Below are positions 29,266-37,342 of a stretch of DNA of 64,000 nt, piece after piece. This stretch comes from CAVYWD01 sp963772225 (GTDB taxonomy: Bacteria > Myxococcota > Myxococcia > Myxococcales > UBA5297). The stretch spans positions 1,116,001 to 1,180,000 of the forward strand of contig CAVYWD010000002.1 of assembly GCA_963772225.1 (NCBI GenBank), in the 5' to 3' direction. Numbering within the stretch: position 1 is the stretch's first letter; each line of letters opens with the position of its first letter. Under the pieces are notes generated by a model. That model saw only the letters and a list, made by a program, of their open reading frames with translations, made no database searches and had not been told where the DNA came from. The position numbers were made by a program, and so were the translations under genes.

Positions 29266-31123
29266 ATGCACGAACATCTTCGACTCACCGGCTTTGCACT
29301 TCTCGCCGCCGTCGCCGCCGCGGGCTGCGGCAACAAGGCGGCGAGCGGCGTGACGTTGCTAGACTATGTCGACTTTCCGGCGACGGGTACCTGCGCCAAC
29401 GGCCGGACCCTCTGCGCTTCCGGCTGCGTCGACCCGCTGAACAACCCCTTGCACTGCGGCGCCTGCGGCACTCCTTGCGGAGCCGGGCAGGTGTGCGTGG
29501 GCGGAACGTGCACCGCCTCCTGCCCCCAGGACAGCGCCCTCTGCGGCGGGCTCTGCGTCTCCCTGCAGACCTCGGCCAAGCACTGCGGCAGCTGCGGGAC
29601 CGCGTGCGCCACCGGGCAGGTCTGCGTCAACGGGTCGTGCGCCAGCAGCTGCCCCGGGAGCCTGTCGCCGGGCCAGGCCTTCAGCGCCGAGGGGCCGACC
29701 ACCGCCTGCATCGACCTGGGCTCCAACTCCAATAACTGCGGGGCGCGCGACAACGCCTGCCAGAGCGGCGCGGCCTGCTCCAACAGCTCGTGCACCCAGA
29801 CCTGCCCCGGGGGCGCCAACTGCAGCGGCGTCTGCACCGACCTGAGCTCCGACGCAAACCACTGCGGCACCTGTGGAACCGCGTGCGCACCCAGCCAGAA
29901 TCTGCTTGAACGGCGCCTGCAGCGTCGACGCGTGCCCGTCAGGCTACGCGCAGTGCTCGCGCGCCTGCGTCGACCTGAACAACAGTGTCTCGAATTGCGG
30001 TGATTGCAGCCACGCCTGCGGCGCCGGGCAGCACTGCCTCAATGGCACCTGCGGCGAGCCCTGCCCCCCGGGCAGCACCAACTGCGGCGGCGCCTGCGTC
30101 GCCCTGGCGACCAGCCTTTCGAATTGCGGCCAGTGCGGCCATGCCTGCCGGCCCACCGAGACCTGCTCCGGAGGCGCCTGCGTCGCCGCCTGCGGCGCCG
30201 ACAGCCTCCTGTGCGGCGACCGCTGCGTCAGCCGGACCAGCTACGTGCAGTGCGGCACGTGCAACACCACTTGTGGAGCCGGCCAGGCCTGCCTCGAGGG
30301 GACCTGTATTTCCACCTGCCCGAGCGGAACCCTGATGGTGGGCGGCGCGTGCGTCAGCTATGCCTCCGACAACTCCAACTGCGGAGCCCCCGGTGACGTC
30401 TGCGCTGGCGGCACGAGCTGCATCAACGGCGAGTGCTCGGCGTTCTCGGCCGTCGGCGCCCTCGCCGAGTGCGACGGGCGCCCGGCGAACCTCGCCACGA
30501 ACCCGTCCCACTGCGGGACGTGCGAGCACGTCTGCGCCGCCGGGCAGGTCTGCATCTCCGGCGCGTGCGTGGACAACTGCGGCCCCGACGAGGTGCTGTG
30601 CGGCGGGACCTGCGTCAACCTGCGCTCTGAGTTCTACAACTGCGGCGCGTGCGGAGCGGCCTGCGCGCTCGGCCAGGCGTGCTACCTCGGGCAGTGCGCC
30701 AGCCTCGGCGATGTCGTCACGAGCCTGGGCGGCTCGTGGGCGAGCTGCGACTCCTACGCCGCGAACCTGGCCGCCGACGAGCAGAACTGCGGCGCCTGCC
30801 GCAACGCCTGCCCGCTGGGACAGACCTGCGCGAACGGCGCCTGCACGGCGACCTGCGCTTCGGGCAAGACCCTCTGCGAGCCGAGCGCTTGCTACGACCT
30901 GCAGACGAGCCAGTCCCACTGCGGCTCCTGCGGCCACTTCTGCGCCCCGAGCGAGGCATGCGTCGAGGGCATCTGCACCGCGAAATGCGGCGAGCTGTCT
31001 GCGCTCAAGCTCTGCCAGGGCGCGTGCGTCAACATCACCAACGACGACTCGAACTGCGGCGGCTGCGGCACGGCCTGCGCGGCCGGCGCCCACTGCGTCA
31101 ACTCCAAGTGTCAGGCGAGCTGA
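29266..31123 (+). pseudogene. Cys-rich repeat lipoprotein (Stig1-like modules), frameshifted
   Basis: The ATG at 29266 opens a lipoprotein signal (lipobox VAAAGC). The mature protein is a long string of modules of about 35-45 residues with the pattern C-x-G-x-C-V-x-L...NCGxCGxxCxxGQxCxxGxC, as in LNNPLHCGACGTPCGAGQVC. This is the Stig1-like Cys-rich pattern found in many myxobacterial surface proteins. The frame changes near 29898, where CAPSQ should continue as ICLNGACSVDAC in frame +1; an extra A in 'ccagaatct' explains it. The second frame then runs with more than ten further modules to 31123. Restored, it would be about 618 residues. Role unknown, possibly adhesion or a cell-surface scaffold. 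Confidence 0.75.
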
Positions 31124-31201
31124 CCGCGCGCCCTGCGTTCGACGGCGGCTTTGCCGCGAGGCGAGGCCGCCGTCGAATCCGAGGCAAAGCGCACGGCGCG
31201 G

Positions 31202-32182
31202 TCACCAGACCAGCACCAGCTTGCCGAAGGTGTCGTTCGACTCCATGCGCCGGTGCGCCTGCTGCACCTCGGACATGGGCAGCACCTCGTCGACGACCGG
31301 CCGCAGGGCGCCGCTGTCGAGCCCGGGCAGCACCTGGCGCTCGAAGGCCTGAGCCACGGCGATCTTCTCCTCGAGCGGCCGGGAGCGGAGCACGGTTCCG
31401 CGGATCTCCAGGCGCTTGGCGAGCAGCGCTCCCAGGTTGAGCGGGGCGCTCGCGCCCGCCACCAGGCCGACCACCACCTGGCGGCCCTTGGGCGCCAACG
31501 CCCGCAGGTTCTCCTCGAGGTAGGCGCCGCCGACCAGGTCCAGGACCACGTCGACACCGGCGCCGCCGGTCGCCTTCTTCACCTCGTCGGCAAACTTGTT
31601 GTCCTTGGCGACGATGGAGGTCTCCAACCCGAGCCTCTGCGCCTTGCGCAGCTTGTCCTCGGAGCGCGCGGTGCCCAGCGTCCGCGCCCCGATGAAGCGC
31701 CCGAGCTGCACCGCCGCGGTCCCGACGCCGCTCCCCGCGGCGTGGACGAGCACCCGCTCGCCGGAGCGGAGCCCCGCCTGGAGCACCAGGGCGTCGAAGG
31801 CAGTGAAGTACGCCTCCGGCACCGCCGCCGCCTGCGCGAGCTCCATCCCCAAAGGCGCCCGCACCGCCGCGCGCTCGTGGAGGGTGAGCCGCTCGGCGTA
31901 TCCGCCGCCGCCGACCACCCCCATTACCTTGTCGCCGACCTTGAAGCGCGTGCACCGCGGGCCGAGGGTCTCGACCACGCCCGAGAACTCGAGCCCAGGG
32001 ATATCGGCGGGCGAGTCCGGCGGGGCCGGGTAGAGGCCGCGGCGCTGAAGCAGGTCGGCGCGATTCAGGGCGGTGGCGTGCACCTTGACCCCGAGCTCGC
32101 CCGGGCCCGGCAGCGGGTCCGGCAGCTCGCGGAGCTCGAGGACCTCGGGCCCGCCGGGCTCGCGAATGCAAATGGCTTTCAT
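31202..32182 (-). CDS. NAD(P)H:quinone oxidoreductase, zinc-free MDR family
   Basis: A 326-residue medium-chain dehydrogenase/reductase of the zeta-crystallin/quinone oxidoreductase type. The start MKAICIREPGGPEVLEL at 32182 is the family-typical N-terminus. The substrate domain includes TALNRADLLQRRGLYP; the cofactor site is HAAGSGVGTAAVQLGR, and VDVVLDLVGG follows in the Rossmann fold. No zinc-ligand pattern is seen. It probably reduces quinones or enones with NADPH in the cytoplasm. It converges with the Cys-rich lipoprotein gene. Confidence 0.9.
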   Translation of the reverse strand: MKAICIREPGGPEVLELRELPDPLPGPGELGVKVHATALNRADLLQRRGLYPAPPDSPADIPGLEFSGVVETLGPRCTRFKVGDKVMGVVGGGGYAERLTLHERAAVRAPLGMELAQAAAVPEAYFTAFDALVLQAGLRSGERVLVHAAGSGVGTAAVQLGRFIGARTLGTARSEDKLRKAQRLGLETSIVAKDNKFADEVKKATGGAGVDVVLDLVGGAYLEENLRALAPKGRQVVVGLVAGASAPLNLGALLAKRLEIRGTVLRSRPLEEKIAVAQAFERQVLPGLDSGALRPVVDEVLPMSEVQQAHRRMESNDTFGKLVLVW

Positions 32183-32281
32183 AAGATTGTCTGCTCCCGC
32201 CTGGCGCCCCTGCGGCCGTGGGCGAAAGCCATTAGCTTGCCCTGGACCGGGCAAAAAGCCAATCGAATGGCGAAAGCCCCC

Positions 32282-33145
32282 CTATCCGCCGGCGCGCCAA
32301 TGCTCCATGGAGACAAAGTTGCGGAACTGCCGCTCGAACGCCGCTCGGCTGAGGCCGAGCCCCTCCTGGAAGGCGGTGTCGAAGCGGCGCCCCCCGCTCA
32401 TGGCGTCGAGCACCCGCCGGACGCCCTCGTCGCCGTGGCGGCGCAGCAGGAACTCGAAGGCGTGGTGGGCGGCCGCGTAGACCGCCTCGCTCTTCTGGCG
32501 GTAGAGCCCCTCGGCGTCGGACAAAAGCTCCTCGCCGGCGCGGGCCTGTGAAGCCAGCTTGCCGAGCGTCCCGCGGCGATACCCCTGCCCGGCGGTGACC
32601 GAGGCCATCCCTTCGCGGAACCAGAGCGGAATGCCCTTCTCCTGCCAGCCCGGATCGCCGGCGGAACGCTGGTACATGAGGCAGTGGGTGAGCTCGTGGA
32701 GGAGCAGCTCATCGAGCTGCGCTTGGGAGTCGGCGCCGATGAGCCAGCTCGCGGGCGCCTGGACGTAGATGACCGCGTAGCGCGCCCAAGCCCTCAGCCA
32801 CGAGTAGCCCCGCCTGTCGACGGCCTGCTCGAGCGCCTCGTGGTCAGGCATGACCTTCACCACCACGTGCTCGCGCAGGCCTCCCCAGCGCTGCAGCCTG
32901 GGGGCCGCCGCCTCCAGAGCGCGGGCGATCAGCGCCGCGCCCGGCCCGTCCCCAGCCCCGAACTCGACCTCGAAGGCCGCGTCTGCGGTGACCAGGCGCT
33001 GAGTGAGCGCGGGCGCCGGCCTCTCGTCCTCGCCCGCGCGCAGGGGCGCATGCGCGCACCCGGCCCAGAACGAGGCGAGCAGGACGAGCGGCAGGCGGCG
33101 CGCGTGGGGCATCGGCGCCAGAACCCGCGAGAGCGCATTTCCCAT
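32282..33145 (-). CDS. Lipoprotein gluzincin-type metallopeptidase (peptidase MA-like)
   Basis: A protein of about 287 residues with a lipoprotein signal (LLASFWAGC). The ATG at 33145 was taken; the ATG at 33112 (MPHARRLPLVLL) gives a tighter signal and is equally possible, and neither has a clear ribosome-binding site. The zinc motif HELTH lies in LDELLLHELTHCLMYQR, followed by LWFREGMAS, where the Glu is the likely third ligand. The C-terminal helices resemble the peptidase MA family. Probably a periplasmic or surface protease of unknown substrate. Upstream lies the 169-bp tandem repeat array. Confidence 0.75.
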   Translation of the reverse strand: MGNALSRVLAPMPHARRLPLVLLASFWAGCAHAPLRAGEDERPAPALTQRLVTADAAFEVEFGAGDGPGAALIARALEAAAPRLQRWGGLREHVVVKVMPDHEALEQAVDRRGYSWLRAWARYAVIYVQAPASWLIGADSQAQLDELLLHELTHCLMYQRSAGDPGWQEKGIPLWFREGMASVTAGQGYRRGTLGKLASQARAGEELLSDAEGLYRQKSEAVYAAAHHAFEFLLRRHGDEGVRRVLDAMSGGRRFDTAFQEGLGLSRAAFERQFRNFVSMEHWRAGG

Positions 33146-33217
33146 CCGCTCGAGCCTATCTCGGCGCCCGCGCGCGGGCGAGAGCGGCGAGCGCAGCGCG
33201 AAGCCCGCGCAAGACAA

Positions 33218-33873
33218 GGACCCGCAGCCGGCTTCTGCCGGCTCTGTACGCATACCCCGGCCCTTCGGCTCCCGGCGCCACGCGAGCTCGAGCACCTTAG
33301 CCACCGCATGTCGATGCCCGAAGCGACGCGACCACAGGTCGGCCCGAGCGTGCGCGCGAGAGCCGACACAAACGCGCAAAGCCAACGGACCCGCAGCCGG
33401 CTTCAGCCGGCTTTGTACGCCTAGCCGGGCCATTCATGGCCCGGCGCCACGCGAGCTCGAGCACCGTAGCCACCGCATGTCGATCCCCGAAGCGACGCGA
33501 CCACAGGTCGGCCCGAGCGTGCGCGCGAGAGCCGACACAAACGCGCAAAGCCAACGGACCCGCAGCCGGCTTCAGCCGGCTTTGTACGCCTAGCCGGGCC
33601 ATTCATGGCCCGGCGTTGAGAGCTCGAGCACCTTAGCCACCCGCTTGTCGATCCCCGAAGCGACGCGACCACAGGTCGGCCCGAGCGTGCGCGCGAGAGC
33701 CGACACAAACGCGCAAAGCCAACGGACCCGCAGCCGGCTTCAGCCGGCTTTGTACGCCTAGCCGGGCCATTCATGGCCCGGCGTTACGCGAGCTCGAGCA
33801 CCTTGGCCACCAGCTTGTCGATCCCCAAGGCGACGCGCGCGATGGTCGGCCCGAGCATGTACGCGGGCGTGGA
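33218..33873. repeat. 169-bp tandem array derived from the elbB 3' end
   Basis: Three full units (33218-33386, 33387-33555, 33556-33723; 169, 169 and 168 bp) and a fourth from 33724 that runs into the elbB coding sequence to about 33873. Each unit carries a 7-bp hairpin (GCCGGCT/AGCCGGC), a 10-bp hairpin (GCCGGGCCAT/ATGGCCCGGC), and then a degenerate copy of the last 25-30 codons of elbB. Divergence rises with distance from elbB. The units abut with no spacers. Frames reading through the array are not believed to be genes. Confidence 0.88.
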
Positions 33874-34449
33874 GACGACCTTGAGCTGCTCGTCCAAAGC
33901 AATCTCGTCGACCTTGCACACCACGTGGCGGGCGCCCAGCGCTTCGATGGCCGAGGCGGTCTCGGAGTCGTCCCCGATGGTCAGGCGCACCTTCTGGCCG
34001 CCCAGGACCTTGGCGCCGATGACCGGGGCGATGCAGATGAAGCCCAGCGGCTTCTTCGCCTCGTGCATGGCGCGGACGATCCGCTCGACGTCCGGGAGCA
34101 CCTTGAGGTTGCGCCCGTCCACCGCGAAGGTGCACAGGTTCTTGGCCGCGCCGAAGCCGCCGGGGAACACCAGCGCGTCCAGCTCGTCGGCGCGGGCGCT
34201 CGCGAGCGGCTCCACGGCGCCGCGGGTGATGCGCGCCGACTCGCGAAGGACGTTGCGCCTCTCGCCCTCCACCGGCCTGCCGGCTTTGTGATCCACGACG
34301 TGCATCTGCGGCACGTCCGGCGCGAATGCCTTCACCTGGGCTCCAGCGCGATCGAGCGCCAGCAGCGTGAGGGTCGCCTCGTGAATCTCGGCGCCGTCCA
34401 GGAAGCCGCACCCGGAGAGGACGACGCCGACTCTCTTTCCGCTCGCCAT
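33784..34449 (-). CDS. elbB: ElbB-like DJ-1/PfpI family protein (isoprenoid biosynthesis glyoxalase)
   Basis: A 221-residue member of the DJ-1/PfpI superfamily. It starts RVGVVLSGCGFLDGAEIHEA and has the LDALVFPGGFGAAKNL nucleophile-loop region and the PLGFICIAPVIGAK Cys motif, all typical of ElbB. Members have glyoxalase/deglycase activity and have been linked to isoprenoid metabolism. The ATG at 34449 has GGGAG upstream. The stop is followed one base later by a perfect 10-bp hairpin that could end transcription. Its 3' end has been amplified into the adjacent tandem array. Confidence 0.9.
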   Translation of the reverse strand: MASGKRVGVVLSGCGFLDGAEIHEATLTLLALDRAGAQVKAFAPDVPQMHVVDHKAGRPVEGERRNVLRESARITRGAVEPLASARADELDALVFPGGFGAAKNLCTFAVDGRNLKVLPDVERIVRAMHEAKKPLGFICIAPVIGAKVLGGQKVRLTIGDDSETASAIEALGARHVVCKVDEIALDEQLKVVSTPAYMLGPTIARVALGIDKLVAKVLELA

Positions 34450-34528
34450 GAGAGTTCTCCCATGTGTTCGATGCGCCCCTTGAACGGCGGGGCCGCCGCC
34501 CCTCCCTCCACTTCTCGTTCCGAGGATG

Positions 34529-35789
34529 CTATGGCGCGCCCGCCAGCGCGAGCCCCATCTGCCCCAGGAGCGGGCTCAGGTCCCGCCCCAGAGCCGGCAG
34601 GCTTTCGAGGACGGCCCGCGCGTTCTCCTTCGCCCACGGGTCCGCCGAGCCGCTCGCGCTGCAGCGAGCTTGGGCGAGCGCCCGCCACGGCCGCTCGTGC
34701 GCCGGCCCGTACTCGCCCAGCCCCTCGAGCGGATCGCCGCGCCGCAGCACCCCCTCCAGCCGCTTCGCAAGGTCGACCGCCTCCTCGAGCCCCGCGTTCA
34801 TGCTCCAGCAGGCCATGGGCGCTGCCAAGTGCGCCGAATCCCCCGCGAGCAGGACGTTGCTGCGCGCGAACTGCGCCGCCGAGCGCCGCTCGAAGCGCAG
34901 AGCCACGGACCAGGCGACCTCTTCGAGGCGGCCCTCGAACCACGGCGCCCGTTCTCGAAGGAGGCGCTCCAAGAGCTCGGGCTTCAGGTAGTCGAAGGAG
35001 CTCTCGCCCAGCACCACGACCAGGCGGCTCTTCTGGCGGGCCGCCGGGACGACCTCGCCCTCGTCCACCTCGAAGCTGAAACGGAAGGCCCCGGGCCCCA
35101 GCGGCCAGAGTGCGCTCACCTTGCCGCCCGAGAGGACCACCCGCGCCTCGGTGAGCGGCGGCGCCTTTGCGGTGAACTCGAACACCGCGAACAGCTGTGA
35201 CGGGCCGACCGACTCGAAGGGGATGCCGAGCTTGCGGCGGACCGCCGAGCGGTGCCCGTCGGCCCCCACCAGGTAGGGCGCGCGCGCGGTGAGCTCCTTC
35301 TCCACGACCCACTCGGTGCGCGCGATGCTGTAGCCCGCGGACTCCTTGGCGAGCCGCTCGAGGGTTGCGTGGGCCAGGCCGTCGAGCGAGAGACGCCAGG
35401 CGATGGCTCCATTGCACGTCGACGCCGCGGCGCGCGAGGGCCTGCTCCAGGCGCTCTTCGAGGACCTGCTGCGGCACGGCGAGCGCGAAGGGGAAGCGGC
35501 CGCCCAGCGCGGTGAGCCGGGCCTCGGCGCGGCGCTCCGCCCCCTCGTAGAAAGCGACGCGCTCCACCTTGTGCCCCAGCGCAATGAGCTCCTCGGCGAC
35601 CCCGAGCTCGGCGAGGAGCTCGAGCGACCGCGGATGCAGCGCCAGGGCGTAGCTTCGTGCGCCCGTGCGGTGCTGCTCGTCCACGACCTGGACGCGGACG
35701 TTCCGCTGCGCGAGGGCAAGCCCGGCGGCGAGGCCCACGGGGCCCGCCCCCACGACGAGGACCTCGATGTCCCGCTTGAAAGGCATCAT
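34529..35789 (-). pseudogene. FAD-dependent monooxygenase, frameshifted
   Basis: The ATG at 35789 has GAGGT seven bases upstream and begins a PHBH-type flavin monooxygenase: EVLVVGAGPVGLAAGLALAQ (FAD-binding GxGxxG), RSYALALHPRSLELLAELGV. Near 35385-35400 the frame changes. The rest, beginning around GLAHATLERLAKESAGYSIA, continues in another minus frame with VGADGHRSAVRRKLG and SNVLLAGDSAHLAAPMACWS (FAD ribityl GD motif) to the stop at 34529. A single indel explains it. Restored length is about 419 residues. Such enzymes hydroxylate aromatic or polyketide substrates; the substrate is unknown. Confidence 0.78.
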
Positions 35790-35899
35790 CGGCCGGACCT
35801 CGAAGCAATGGAGGAGCGAAGGAAACGCGAAGTCGTGCGGACGACACCGCGGCGAACACCGTCCAATGATAAGGACGCCGGCGGCGCCAAGGCAGCCTT

Positions 35900-36005
35900 T
35901 AGTCCCTTCGGCGCGAAATCTCGTGCAGGCTGGCAAAGACTCCAGACCCCAGGGAGTCTGGAGTCCAAGGCAACCCTTGTTTGTTCCGGCTCGGCCGGGT
36001 TAGGG
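35900..36005 (-). repeat. Interspersed hairpin repeat, copy B (inverted)
   Basis: About 106 bp, the shortest copy, in reverse orientation to copies A and C. The left-end block (CCCTAACCCGGCCGAGCCGG when read on the minus strand) supplies the TAA stop codon of the aldo/keto reductase gene. The internal hairpin is GACTCCAGAC/GTCTGGAGTC (35938-35947 and 35956-35965) with an 8-nt loop. Its other end lies 110 bp before the FAD monooxygenase start. It could act as a terminator between the two genes. Confidence 0.78.
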
Positions 36006-36956
36006 GTGGCGCGCAAGGAACGCCGCGATCTCGTCGACCTCCTCGGTCGTGAGCCGGAATTCGAGGGCGGCGATGAAGCCGTCGACCTGCGCGGGCCGGC
36101 GCGCCCCGACGATGGCCGCGGTCAACGCGGGCTGGCGCAGCACCCAGGCGACCGCCACCGCGGCGGCGGACAAGCCGTGGCGCTTGCCGATGTCGGCCAT
36201 GATCGACTGCAGGACGAGGTTGCGGGTGAGCCGCGGCTCCTTGAAGTTGTCGTTGTGGCGGCGCCAGTCGTCCTGGGCGAAGCCGGCGACGCGCTCTCGG
36301 GTCATGGCGCCGGTGAGCAGGCCGGCCTGCATGGGCGAATAGGCGATGACGCCGATGCCCTGCGACTCGCAGTACGGCAACAGCTCGCGCTCGGCCTCGG
36401 GCCGGACGGCCGAGTACGGCGGCTGCAGCGAGGTGATGGGGGTGACCTTCTGGGCGCGCTGGAGCTGCCGGACGTCGAAGTTCGAGACGCCGAGGTATCG
36501 AACCTTGCCCTCCTTTCGGAGCTGCGCGAGGGCCTCGACGCCTTCTTCAATCTCGCGGTCGGGGAACGGCCAGTGGATCTGGTAGAGGTCGATGGCATCG
36601 ACCCCGAGGCGCTTCAGGCTGGCCTCGCACTCGCGCCGCACCGAGTCGCGCTTGAGCGAGTTGCTGATCCGCCGATTTGCGCCCCAGACGAGGCCGCACT
36701 TCGTGAACACATAGGGCCGCTTCGGCAGGCCCTTGATCGCCTTGCCGACGACCTCCTCCGAGTGGCCCAGACCGTAGACCGCAGCGGTGTCGACCCAGTT
36801 GACCCCCAGGTCGAGCGCCCGGTGGATGGCGGCAATCGACTCCGAGTCCTCCTGCGGGCCCCAGGCGAACTCCCAGTTTCCGCCGCCCGCAGCCCAGCTG
36901 CCGAAGCCGATGGGCGTCAGCTTCAGGTCCGAGTTACCCAGCGCGTGCAGTTGCAT
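36000..36956 (-). CDS. Aldo/keto reductase
   Basis: A 318-residue NADPH-dependent reductase of the AKR superfamily. The ATG at 36956 has GGAGG seven bases upstream. The catalytic tetrad is complete: D56 and Y61 (VDTAAVYG), K86 (FTKCG) and H128 (YQIHWP). The GVSNFDVRQLQ and AVAWVLRQPALTAAIVGARR motifs are also present. It fits the subfamily of general carbonyl reductases with substrates not predictable from sequence. The stop codon lies inside repeat copy B. Confidence 0.92.
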   Translation of the reverse strand: MQLHALGNSDLKLTPIGFGSWAAGGGNWEFAWGPQEDSESIAAIHRALDLGVNWVDTAAVYGLGHSEEVVGKAIKGLPKRPYVFTKCGLVWGANRRISNSLKRDSVRRECEASLKRLGVDAIDLYQIHWPFPDREIEEGVEALAQLRKEGKVRYLGVSNFDVRQLQRAQKVTPITSLQPPYSAVRPEAERELLPYCESQGIGVIAYSPMQAGLLTGAMTRERVAGFAQDDWRRHNDNFKEPRLTRNLVLQSIMADIGKRHGLSAAAVAVAWVLRQPALTAAIVGARRPAQVDGFIAALEFRLTTEEVDEIAAFLARHP

Positions 36957-37147
36957 CCGGCGCCTCCTTCCCAAGCGTCGACGAGCGGCATCTCCAACCT
37001 TGCTCCCGAGCCTTCGCGCGCGCAAAGGGACCTGCTCGCGGAAAAGCGACAATCCTCGGGGGAGGGCCGCGGCGAAAGGCTCTGCTGCGGCGCGGCAGCC
37101 TAAGGAGTCGGGCAAAGAGCGCACCGCGCGATCGTTGGGCGTGAATG

Positions 37148-37296
37148 CCCTAACCCGGCCGAGCCGGAACAAACGAGGGTTGCCTTAGGCTCCAGACCCC
37201 AGACCCCAGGCTCCGGGCACTGTAGTTCCTGGGGCCTGGGGTCTGGAGCCTGGAGTCTTTGCCAGCCTGCACAAGATTTCGCGCCGAAGGGACTAT
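37148..37296 (+). repeat. Interspersed hairpin repeat, copy C
   Basis: About 149 bp with the same left block as copies A and B and a right block ending GATTTCGCGCCGAAGGGACT. The centre is a 23-bp stem (37188-37210 with 37228-37250; one mismatch) and a 17-nt loop, followed by GAGTCTTT. The right end lies 46 bp before the gamma-glutamyltransferase start. The rest of the gap 36957-37342 shows nothing else recognisable. Confidence 0.8.
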
Positions 37297-37342
37297 AGTC
37301 CACCCCGCTTCAAAAGCCCTTTGCCGCGAGGTTCTGAGAGCC

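Noticed and set aside
33218..33873. Possible CRISPR array
   Set aside because: Units are 168-169 bp, contiguous and without unique spacers; they derive from the elbB 3' end.
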